NCBI RefSeq assembly: GCF_050003625.1
Contig: NC_134397.1
Location: forward strand, 98,378,162-98,442,161
Reading direction: 5' to 3'
Origin: Haematobia irritans
Taxonomy: Eukaryota > Arthropoda > Insecta > Diptera > Muscidae
Length of the DNA: 64,000 nt
Positions 46,993-56,062 of this stretch are shown in pieces. The notes under the pieces were generated by a model. That model was not told the origin of the DNA and made no database searches. It saw only the letters and a program-made list of their open reading frames with translations. Made by a program: the position numbers and the translations under genes. How positions within the stretch are numbered: the stretch's first letter is position 1; each line of letters starts with the position of its first letter.

Positions 46993-47303
46993 AAAACAGC
47001 AAGTGTTTTCGCCTTGAGAGCAGGCGAAAATTGGGCACAATTTTTTTCTTGGTTCGTTAAAAGAAATTGGAACGTAACATACGAGGAGTAAGTCAAAATA
47101 TTCAGGCAAAGGAAAGGAAAGGCAAAGGAATTACAAAGGAATCTTCATAAAAATAACGAAAGGCCACTATACTCTTTTTAGAGTTGGGAGAGTAAAATGA
47201 AAAAATGAGGAAAAAGTGAAAAATTAAACAGTAAAATGTATAAAAACAAAGTTTAGTTCCTCTTTATTAATAAGTAGTCCAAGAGGAGTTTGCGGACACC
47301 TTC

Positions 47304-47440
47304 AAATATAAAAGCGGGCATTAAGTTCGAGTATTGCAGCTAAAACAATTGAACAAGTTTATTTTCTTTAAAATGAATTATTAAAGAAAAGTAAAAGGCA
47401 AAACAGGGTTATTTTATAGCGATAATGCCAGCCTTAAAGG
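47304..47440. mobile_element. MITE of the AAGTTCGAGTTTAG family, copy 4
   Basis: AAAGCGGGCATTAAGTTCGA at one end and GATAATGCCAGCCTTAAAGG at the other, with AATGAATTATTAAAGAAAAG between. It is the inverted counterpart of 55028-55170 and lies at the same place in both T1 copies, so it was inherited with T1. Confidence 0.75.
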
Positions 47441-47566
47441 TAAAAATTAATTTAAGTACAAAACACGATAAATTTTAAATGCATTTAAAATGTTTTTTTT
47501 GTTTTTATTAAGTCTATAGATACAAAATCCTTACAGACTAATAAGTACAAACAAAGATAAAGATAA

Positions 47567-49274
47567 CTACTGGTTTAAGTGTAAAATAATATTTCTCTTC
47601 AGAACAACTCGTTGCTCAGACAGATTTATAATGACATAATATGTATTGAACTGAAGGCATAACCTTCGTAACGGATCGTTGTTTGCATAATCTGATCTAT
47701 AATACGGAATTTTTAGCGGTTCAAAATTTCTGCTACATCTAACAGGTATGTTAAATGACAGTTTGTTGAGAAGAAACTCAGAATCAATTTCACCTTGAAT
47801 TATATTCATTATGAAAGAAATATTTAACATAGTTCTACGACTTTGCAGTGAGGGTAATTTTATAAGATTTAGGCGAAATTGATAAGATGGTAAAGATTGG
47901 CGATCCCAACCTCTGTGTCGAAGGCAGAATAGAAGAAATTGCTTCTGGACGGATTCAATCTTATTTGAGTGGATTGTATAATATGAATCCCAAATTATAG
48001 AACCGTACTCAAGGTTGCTTCGTACTAATGAAGTATAAAGTATCTTGGTAATTGAGTAATCTCTAAATTCTTTACTCCAACGTTTCATGAATCCGAGAGT
48101 AACAAATGCCTTACTGATGGCCATAGACATATGTTGGCGAAAGTTCAGTCGCTGGTCCATTAGCAATCCAAGATCCTTGAAAGAATCTACTGCTTCCAGC
48201 TCGTTAGTCCCAATAGAATAACTCGACTCGAATACAGTTCTTCTCGAAAAGCGCATCAATTTACATTTCGAGATATTTAATTCCATTAAATTTATCTCAC
48301 ACCAATCGTAAAAGTTATCAAGGTCGAACTGAAGATACCTTCGTTCGTCGGGATTATTATAGGAACGAAATATATTTACGTCATCCGCGAACATAAGAAT
48401 ATTAGAAAATTTTACAACTGATGGGAGGTCATTGATGAATAGACAAAATAAAACAGGTCCGAGGTGGCTGCCCTGAGGAATACCCCAGGTAACAGTGATA
48501 GGTCTAGATGTTGCACTACCGAACTTAACACATTGTGTCCAACCAATTAAATACGAATGAAACCATTTCAATAAAGGTTCGCTGAAGCCAATCATATCCA
48601 ACTTATGTAAAAGGAGAGCATGATTGACTTTGTCGAAAGCTTCACTGAAATCAGTGTATATTGTATCTGTCTGAAAGCGATCCCTAAAAGCATCATTAAC
48701 CAAACAAGTAAATTCCAAAAGGTTGGTTATGGTCGATCGTTTTTTCCTAAAACCATGTTGATTCGCAGATAATAATGAAGAAATCTGATGGGAAATAGAA
48801 CTTGTTAAGATCTTTTCCATCAACTTCGGCACAAAGATTCGAGATACCTCGATAGTTGTATGCGTCGTTTCGATTACCCGATTTGAATAAAGGCATTACA
48901 TATGATTGTTTCCATATATTAGGAAGATTTCCTGACTTTAGTGACTTGTTAAACAGTAAAGATAGAGGATATGAAAGTATATCGGCACATTGTTTCAGAA
49001 TACAGGACGGAATACCATCAGGGCCAGCATTAAATGTAGATTTCAGAGTTCTAAGATTACTTAAAATGGTGCTCTCATCTATGTAAGAGATATCAATTCT
49101 GTTACAGTTCCTAGTCATGTATGGATAGATGTTGTTACCATCATAACACTTATCCGAATATGTCGTAGCAACGAAATCTGCAAATATATTAGAAATGTCT
49201 ACATCATTGTCGGCAGTTGAGGACTTATATTTAAGATATGTTGGTAGGCCACTAGATTGGCGTTTTGAATTCAC
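47567..49274 (-). pseudogene. LINE ORF2 reverse transcriptase, one frameshift
   Basis: The upstream frame (49274 to about 48840) reads STFNAGPDGIPSCILKQCAD, NIWKQSYVMPLFKSGNR and AYNYRGISNLC. A frameshift near 48835 leads to 48832-47567: QHGFRKKRSTITNLLEFT, DTIYTDFSEAFDKVNHALLL (first catalytic Asp), GIPQGSHLGPVLFCLFINDL, NILMFADDVNIFRSY (catalytic FADD), FKDLGLLMDQRLNFRQHM and a C-terminal region ending HLNQ. All catalytic residues are present. There is no RNase H. Apart from the frameshift and two upstream stops this RT could be complete. Confidence 0.85.
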
Positions 49275-50420
49275 AAATTTTTAGAAAGACTTAGGATCAA
49301 TTCTTATTTGATCTTTCACTCTATTTAAATAGTCTTGATGAGCCAATTTATTCGCAATGTTGTATTTCGATCGGGCTATCGAATAGGTCGAAAAATCAAG
49401 AGCTGAACCTGATTTTTTGAATCTTTTGTACATCTTGTTCTTTTGGTTCTTCAGCTTCGATAGAACTCTGGTATTTCATGGCGGTCCAGAATTGTCGTTT
49501 ATAATAATTCGAGGCACTGATTTTGATATGCAATCCTGTAGGATTGAGTAAAAACGGGATGCTAGTTCGGTAATATCATTAGAATCAAGAATATCGTCCC
49601 AATTTACGGCGGAAAGCAATGAATTTAGTATATAATTCGTCTTAGCAAAGCAATACTCTCGGTTCGAATTGGTGTTCCTAGATCGTGGAAGATTTGGGGC
49701 TGCAAGATGCAATATTATAGTAGGGTGATAACGATCTTCAGGTTGCGTTAAAGCATGACAGGATTCCAAACTTATATTAAATGTTCTATTAACAAACACC
49801 AGATCAAGTAACCTGCCGTGTGAATTGAAAATATCATTTATTTGAAAAAGGCCAAGATTAAGTAATGAATGAAGAAAATTATTAGAAATACTATTTGAGA
49901 TTACAGGAATTAAACTCTCAGATTCAGAAGAGTGTAGCCAGGAGACAGAAGGGAGATTGAAATCGCCTAAAACTATTAATGTGTCAGATGACGATAATAA
50001 AGATTGAGATGCTGATGAAATAGCCGAAACGTGTTGAAAATAAATTTCGTCGTTCGATGAAGGTGGAATATAAGAACAAGAAATCAATAATGACATATTT
50101 TTCAAGAGAACTTTGACAATAACTATCTCAATACCAGTTATATCTTGAATTTGAATCTGTTCAGAAGGAATTTCAGCGGACACTGCTACCAGTACTCTCC
50201 CACCTGATTTCTTCTCATTAATTTCGCGATCGCGTCTATATATTCTGTATTTCGAACATAAAATTTCCATATCATAAACATTTGGTTGAAGCCATGTTTC
50301 AGTAAATGCAATTATATGAAAATCGAAGCCAAAACTGTCTGAATAAAGAGTTGACATTTTAGTGTTTAAACCTCTAACATTTTGATATACTAAAGAAATC
50401 TTGTTATCGAAAGCAGCAAT
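49262..50420 (-). pseudogene. LINE ORF2 endonuclease and linker, two stops
   Basis: The frame overlaps the end of ORF1 and reads SLVYQNVRGLNTKMSTLYSD, IIAFTETWLQPNVYD (E motif), KSGGRVLVAVSAE, TLIVLGDFNLPSVSWLHS (GDFN motif) and PEDRYHPTIILHL (terminal D/H motif). At 49475 the expected W in PPWNTR is TGA, and near 49283 the expected W in SFWKF is TAA. Otherwise the linker (YSIARSKYNIANKLAHQDYL) is continuous. This is the APE-type endonuclease that opens the target strand. A start codon is not obvious; translation may depend on ORF1. Confidence 0.8.
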
Positions 50421-51364
50421 TAGTTTTTTGGAACATTGTTTGAATTTTTTGGTAAATAGACAATATCAGTTTGTGCTGGTTCTTTATATATGTATTCCTT
50501 AATTAGAGCATTGGGTGGCCAAAATTCTGGATTGACCACTCTATCAAAAATGTCCTCGGGAACAATGATCTTAAACGATGCCTTGTTTCTTCTTTCACGA
50601 TATTTGAATTTAAAAATGCTCAGTTCGATTTCAGTTTGTAACTTCGATTTAATATAATAGGCAATATTCTCGATAGTTGTTTCCGCAGCAAATTTAGCTG
50701 CAAACACAGTTTTCCTGGAAGACACCACTTGTAATGGTTTTGGTGGTATATTTGACAAAGGAGAAGTTAAAGGGGTGTGAAACCTATTGGATATAGATGG
50801 TGTCATAGTAATTAAAGACGAATTAGGAACAGTTAAGTTTGAACTTTGGGAATTTGCTGGATTACTCGTTGATGGATTTGATGTTTGAGGTGGTGGAATT
50901 GGCATAGCTAAATTTGTGGCCAATTCTGTATTGAATACGTGCTGGATTGGTGTTATGTTAATGTTTGAATTGGTATTAAGATTATATGTAATTTCCGTAT
51001 CTGTAGGATTTGATGGTTTTTTACGCTTTCGTAATGAATCTATGGGAGACTGCAGAAAATTGTCTAAACATGATGCATTCTCAAAAACTGTTTTATATTT
51101 TGCAAATTTCTCAGTTAATGCAATGAGATCTTTATTAATTAGGTCGAATTCTGCACGGGTATTTTTAAAGAAGGCATAAAATTCCACGTCGTATACTTTG
51201 CAATTTTTACAGCACCATCGTAAGCCTTTATCTTCACGCAGATTGTCGGCAGTACGAGCCGCCAACTCAGCACATTTTGCATGGTATGATGAATGACACA
51301 ACCAACAGGTAACAAATGGTTCTTCAATTTTCTTTACTGTACAATTCGCTTTTTCACAACTCAT
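50420..51364 (-). CDS. LINE ORF1 protein with PHD-like finger, intact
   Basis: A 314-residue open frame starting with MSCEKANCTVKK. Residues 1-56 hold a PHD-like cysteine/histidine array (C-x4-C, then CWLCHSSYHAKC, then WCCKNC). Residues about 60-95 may form a helix, residues 110-215 are rich in S, P, N and T, and residues about 220-305 form an RRM-like C-terminal region (YYIKSKLQTEIELSIFKFKY, then FKIIVPEDIFDRV). PHD-type fingers occur in ORF1 of several CR1/Jockey-group LINEs and are thought to aid self-interaction or nucleic-acid binding. It has no stop or frameshift. Confidence 0.8.
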   Translation of the reverse strand: MSCEKANCTVKKIEEPFVTCWLCHSSYHAKCAELAARTADNLREDKGLRWCCKNCKVYDVEFYAFFKNTRAEFDLINKDLIALTEKFAKYKTVFENASCLDNFLQSPIDSLRKRKKPSNPTDTEITYNLNTNSNINITPIQHVFNTELATNLAMPIPPPQTSNPSTSNPANSQSSNLTVPNSSLITMTPSISNRFHTPLTSPLSNIPPKPLQVVSSRKTVFAAKFAAETTIENIAYYIKSKLQTEIELSIFKFKYRERRNKASFKIIVPEDIFDRVVNPEFWPPNALIKEYIYKEPAQTDIVYLPKNSNNVPKN

Positions 51365-51454
51365 ATTGGGATGTTATTATATTTAGTAAGTGTAAAGTTA
51401 AACGGTGTACGGTATTATTCTGAATGGCACTATTTCAACGATGGCCTGCACACG

Positions 51455-52787
51455 CATTAGCGTAGCTAGACAATTTTTCTAGGGGGGGGGGGCTATAGCC
51501 CCCCTAGCTAAAACTTTATAGACTGAACTTATAGGTTCAACTAATGTTTTATTTCATAAAATTGAATAAAAAATAGACATCAAAATAACTCGACAATCAA
51601 TTTATAATAAAGCAACTAAAAGTACCCTACGGGAAATTGGTGCAAATTGCCACTGACGGACACATTTCACATATTTCAAAAGCTTTTTTTTTTCATTTCG
51701 GGTTCGATTAGGAGCCCAAATTGAAAGAGATTTCTAAGGGTTTGTCCGAGACTGGTTCCTGAGGACCTGTTTATGGGTTGCTCCTGCTAAATTGTCCCAG
51801 GACGTGTCCTTTGGGATGAGTCCAAGACGCGTCTTAAAATGTAAGTTTACTCCGTCAATGACAAACCCATGTTAAAGTGGACGGTCCCTTCCATACGTTT
51901 TGATCAGAACTGGGACTGGTCCATACACACCAGGGACTAGTCCTGTACCAGTTCTGTGGTTGATCCATTTCCCGTAGGGTAGTTCCACACTTTTCCCAGC
52001 AAAAAATTGGGAGTTGTTCTAAAGGCACAACTTTAAAAGCACTTCCAAAAATGTCCTCACAAAGAAGTTAACTATTTTAACTACTCAGGAAGTTTGTTTT
52101 AGTTCATTTTTTTATATTTTAATGCGTAATTTTTTGTTTTATGTTTTCAAATAGTTTAAAAAAAGAGTAAGAATAAATAAAATGGTACAAATTATTCAAA
52201 TTTTGCCACATAAATGCTAAATCCATTATATAAAAATCGATAATATTTGAAAAAAAACGTTTCAAACAAGCGTTAGAATGCATTAAAAATCATAAAAAAG
52301 TGTAAAAATTATTTATTTCGGAAAATATTCAGATCACACCTTAAGAAGTGATGCAAATTCATTGCAACGGTTGTTGAAACGGTGGACATTCGTTCTATGA
52401 CAAGTTCATATTAAATTCTCCACCAATTTAGTACCACATCCAGACCCAAAAAGAACATTTTCACTTCTTTTTTGGCGACGCTTTTTTGCAGCATTATTAA
52501 GATATTAATTTATGAAAGAATAGTTTTAATATCAATTACTATTTTTTATTCAACTAAATCATAAGTTCAACCACAGCTTTATTTCATAAATATCAGACTT
52601 CTACCACAACCCAAGTAATTCGATTGTGCATGAAAGTCTTTAGTGAAACTTTGTGCGTTGTACGAGTATATACTTGTTTAATTTTTATAAAAATGTAAAA
52701 TCGTAAATAGGTTTTCAAATTCTGGGGGGGCTAAAATTTTTCTGGGGGGGTCTAAGCCCCCTCCCCAGAGGCCTTTCTACGCTTATG
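51455..52787. mobile_element. DNA transposon with 8-bp target duplication in LINE 5' UTR
   Basis: TGCACACG at 51447-51454 and 52788-52795 flanks termini CATTAGCGTAG and (inward) CATAAGCGTAG. Both ends carry C/G homopolymer blocks (TAGGGGGGGGGG...CCCCCC and GGGGGGG...CCCCCTCCCC) that could pair. The 1.33-kb interior has no transposase. An 8-bp duplication is compatible with hAT- or P-like mobilisation; the family is not resolved. Confidence 0.8.
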
Positions 52788-53256
52788 TGCACACGATGAA
52801 TATCACGGCTTCCTCTTCGGAAATCTGTAGCCAGGAAAACACAGCAGACTGTATAGAATGGTCCAAGTAAGTCTTCTGTAGTTTTTGTTTGGAGCGAATA
52901 GAAACGCGTGTGATCAGCTTAACAGTATCAGTTGTTTTAATGTTAAATGCTAGTAAAAACCTGTTCACGACTACATAAATTTATGTGCATATTATAAATT
53001 TATTTTTGTTTATACTCGACTCCACGTTCTTCTTTTGTTAGAGTTTTTGAATTCCTTCCAAAATTTCAAAATTTCAAACTTTTATAACAATTTTTTCTTA
53101 CAAAATTGTTATTTTTGCAATAAAAAATAATATTTTATCCAAAAGCTCAGTGCATTTCGTTTATATCAAGCACTGTTCTTTTCTGACTGTAAATCATTAT
53201 AAAAATTTAATATAGTATAAATATAAATGTGTAAATTAAAAAAAAAAAATTGTGTT

Positions 53257-53329
53257 CGGTCGGAGCAGGGATTGAACCCACGACCCTTTGCATGCAAGGC
53301 AGACATGCTAACCACTGCTCCACGTGGCC
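53257..53329 (-). repeat. tRNA-Ala-like SINE head in T1
   Basis: The minus strand reads GGCCACGTGGAGCAGTGGTT, TGCCTTGCATGCA (anticodon-loop-like, TGC) and GGGTTCAATCCCTGC (box B) followed by CGACCGAACAC. It is the counterpart of 54554-54628. Confidence 0.7.
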
Positions 53330-53439
53330 AACAAATGTATGTTTTTGTTAAATAATGTTATGTTTGCATGGGCTCATGGGCGCTGCAAACTATGCTATAT
53401 AAATGTAACTTATAACGATAATTGTATACTGGTGAATAT

Positions 53440-53482
53440 AACAGCTATGGTATGGTCCTCGGTTCGATTCTCCGTCCAGGCG
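53440..53482 (+). repeat. tRNA-Val-like remnant in T1
   Basis: ACAGCTATGGTATGGTCCTC then GGTTCGATTCTCCGTCCAGG keeps box B but has lost most of the box A half, compared with the copy at 54391-54457. Confidence 0.55.
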
Positions 53483-53785
53483 AAAAGTAAAATTTAAAAA
53501 AATTTTAAAATTGAATAATTTCTTGAACATAATTTGTATTACAGAAAAAGGTGCCAAGAACTAACAAATTTCGTGGAAGTGCAAATTATGTGAGGGAATG
53601 AGCACAATCTTCTTTGGAGAAAATTCTTCCAAGCATATAATATTTTTGGGCTTAAAATGCTTCCAAACATATAATATATTCACATAAATCAAACTTATTA
53701 ATGTTTCGGCAGTATCCAATAATATATGTGCTTCCTGCAAAATTTGTTTGGAACATATGTTAGAGAAGCGATTTTTTTGAGGGTG

Positions 53786-53930
53786 CAGCTAATGAAATTA
53801 ACTTAAATTAGAGTGTAGTTAATGTACTATTTCTCAACTATATATTTTAATACTAGATTACTAGTACTATATTGTAAATTATCTATAAATTAAACTCAGT
53901 CGTAATAAAAGTGAATATTAAAGCTTCTAA
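53786..53930 (+). pseudogene. Jockey-type LINE end and 3' UTR beyond T1
   Basis: CAGCTAATGAAATTAACTTA continues the Jockey frame interrupted at 44448 (PMDLVS-ANEIN...) and stops. The following AT-rich stretch with TAAACTCAGTCGTAATAAAA resembles Jockey 3' ends. The Penelope-like element starts near here. Confidence 0.6.
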
Positions 53931-54390
53931 TACAACACAAACGTAAACTAATTAATACCAATACTGTGTTGATAAAAACAACAAGAGAGCGACTTAGTAA
54001 TATTATGGATGCAGATGATCTATCACTATACATTGAGAGTGAAAACATCATTCGCACCTCTCACAACAAGAGCTTCAATTTAACACACATCAAGAAGTTA
54101 GCTACACCCTCAGAAAAAATGGCTTCTCTAACATATGTTCCAAACATATTTTGCAGGAAGCACATATATTAGTGGATACTGCCGAAACATTAATATGTTT
54201 GTTTTATGTGAACATATAAGTTGTGAAGCATTTTGAGCCCAAAAATATTATATGCTTGGAAGAATTTTCCCCAAAGAAGATTGTGCTCATTCCCTCACAT
54301 AATTTTCACTTCCACGAATTTTTTTAGTTCTTGGCACCTTTTTCTGTAATACAAATAATGTTGAAGAAATTATTCAATTTTATAATTTTA

Positions 54391-54457
54391 CCTTTCGCCT
54401 GGACTGAGAATCGAACCGGGAACCATGCAATTTGTACCACTGGGCTACGTAGCTGTT
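54391..54457 (-). repeat. tRNA-Val-like sequence in T1
   Basis: The minus strand reads GCTACGTAGCCCAGTGGTAC (box A), then CGGTTCGATTCTCAGTCC (box B). The D and anticodon arms are shortened relative to 31173-31240. Tagged as tRNA-derived, not functional. Confidence 0.6.
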
Positions 54458-54553
54458 ATAGTTACCAATAGACAAATATCGTTATAAGCATAGTTTGCAG
54501 CGCCCACGAGCCGATGCAAACAAAACATTATTCAACAGAAACATATATTTGTT

Positions 54554-54628
54554 GGCCACGTGGAGCAGTGGTTAGCATGTCCGCCTTGCATGCAAAAAGT
54601 CCTGGGTTCAATCCCTACTCCGACCGAA
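54554..54628 (+). repeat. tRNA-Ala-like SINE head in T1
   Basis: GGCCACGTGGAGCAGTGGTT (box A), CCGCCTTGCATGC (TGC loop), GGGTTCAATCCCTAC (box B), then CGACCGAACACC, the same words that follow the SINE head at 28505. Divergent to the Val-like sequence 97 bp away. Confidence 0.7.
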
Positions 54629-55027
54629 CACCAATTTTTTTTTTTTTAATTTTTGTATTTATATTTTTATATTATTAAATGAAATTTTTACAATGAAACT
54701 TCGAAATGTGTGTTATTAAAGATTTACAGTCAGAAAAGAACAGTGCTTGATATAAACGAAATGGACTGAGCTTTTGGATAATTTTTTTTATTGCAAAAAT
54801 AACAAATTTGTAGCAAAAAACTGTTTTTGGTATAAAAGCTTAAAATGTTGGAAGGAATTCAAAAACTCTAACAAAAGAAGAACGTGGAGTCGAGTATAAA
54901 CATACATAAATAATTTTATAATATACACATAAACTTAGTTAGCCGTGAACAGTTTTTTACTAGCATTTAACACCATTTTAAATGCATTTAAAACTTATCG
55001 TGTTTTGTACTTAATTTCATTTTTACC

Positions 55028-55170
55028 CTTAAGGCCGGTATTAAGTTGGCATTGTCGTTTTAAAATGACCCTGTTTTGCCTTTTACTTTTCTTTAATAAT
55101 TCATTTTAAAGAAAATAACCTTTTTCAATTTTTTAGCAAAACTCGAACTTAATGCCCGCTTCCGAATGTC
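55028..55170. mobile_element. MITE of the AAGTTCGAGTTTAG family, copy 5
   Basis: TTAAGGCCGGTATTAAGTTG on the left and CGAACTTAATGCCCGCTTCC on the right form the diverged arms. The interior equals that of 47304-47440 inverted. Confidence 0.75.
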
Positions 55171-55621
55171 AATTCTCTTTACTCGAGTATTCAAATTAAA
55201 TAATATTTAGACTTTCCGAAACAACATACAAGCAGTTTCACAGAAATTGCTCTCTTTTGATTCTCTCGCTGTGTTATGTTGATATCTCTCGTCAACCCTC
55301 CCGGTTTCCATCTCTATTTCTTTCTCTATACTCTCTCTCTCTCTCTCTCTCTGTCGCTCTCTGAATAAAATATCACAACATATATATGTTTACTCGAAAT
55401 TTGTAAATTTATATATGTTTACATTCACACATATTATTTTTATGAAACATTCATGCCCCAAACATAATATATTCTAACATATTAACATATGTGTCCCAAA
55501 CATTTAGTGTTAGTTTAGGAACACTACATGTTTGCACTTAAATATATTGTGTTTAAAAATTGTGCCCGAAACACATTTTGTTTATATCGGAACATATGAA
55601 AAACATATTTTTCTAACAGTG

Positions 55622-56062
55622 TACACTAAACCAACAACAACATGCTGAACTCAAATTAAAGCGCAATGGCGATTGGTTCGTCAATAACACAGGCAAACAC
55701 GTACCACCAAACGTTCAATGGTTGCTCTCGTTGGGACCAAAATTCTCCCTACGACAAGAACAACTTTCCCAATGTTTAATGTAATAGCGGATGGAGAAGA
55801 GTGTGTTCAAACATTAGAAAGTAAAGAGCAACAAGAGAACGCTGGAATAAAACTAGTTACGTTGATAGATGACCATCTACGAAGAGAGAAACTGAATAAA
55901 AGAGACAAATTCATATTAGACACAGTGCGGGAAGTGAGACATTTTCTAAAATCAAACAAGGACATATTAATCCTGAGTGCAGACAAAGATGACTACGACT
56001 ATAAAATGAAAACTATATTAAGTGATATGTGCACATGCCGCAGGCTAAAACGATATCCCACG
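55622..56062 (+). pseudogene. Penelope-like protein, N-terminal/RT-proximal part
   Basis: Frames read AELKLKRNGDWFVNN, PPNVQWLLSLGPKFSL, a frameshift near 55745, FPMFNVIADGEECVQTLESK, KRDKFILDTVREVRHFLKSN and ILILSADKDDYDYKMKTIL, ending DMCTCRRLKR. Compared with copy 2, 24 bp that encode most of GKTVAMKK in the ADKG motif are deleted, which would disable the RT fingers. Confidence 0.75.

Larger units (their letters stand above)
47491..52932 (-). mobile_element. Nearly full-length CR1/Jockey-group LINE in T1
   Basis: Minus-strand LINE with 5' UTR (52932 to about 51365, holding an hAT-like insert), ORF1, ORF2 and a short A-rich 3' end (AATAAAAACAAAAAAAACA at 47491-47510). T1 sequence flanks it with TTTAAAATGTT on the left and TTTTAATGTT on the right, an approximate 10-11-bp target duplication. 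The same T1 position is uninterrupted at about 54980. The PHD-like ORF1 and the RT motifs fit the CR1/Jockey group; the exact clade is not settled from sequence alone. Confidence 0.8.
44449..53785. mobile_element. T1 copy carrying HINE-A 7 and a LINE
   Basis: Left terminus CACTGTTAGAAAAATATG and (inward from right) CACCCTCAAAAAAATCGCTT match the two ends of the T1 at 54105-55621 in opposite orientation. Flanks are CA (44447-44448) and CA (53786-53787). The Jockey sequence joins cleanly across the insert, so the target was apparently CA and not TA. T1 sequence survives at 44449-44981, 46993-47490 and 52933-53785. The last part holds the tRNA-like pair at 53257-53482. Confidence 0.75.
54105..55621. 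mobile_element. T1 copy in Penelope-like element, best-defined borders
   Basis: TA at 54103-54104 and 55622-55623. Termini are CACCCTCAGAAAAAATGGCT and (inward from right) CACTGTTAGAAAAATATG. The empty target is seen in Penelope copy 2. At 1517 bp it is the shortest complete T1, and contains the divergent tRNA-like pair (54391-54628), MITE 55028-55170, a (CT)n tract (55328-55352) and CATATG-rich sub-terminal DNA. No transposase. Confidence 0.85.

Noticed and set aside
50007..50041. Hammerhead-like text CTGATGA...CCGAAACG on the plus strand
   Set aside because: Only seven bases separate core and GAAAC, so no stem II can form, and no stem I partner is present. It is the complement of LINE endonuclease coding sequence.
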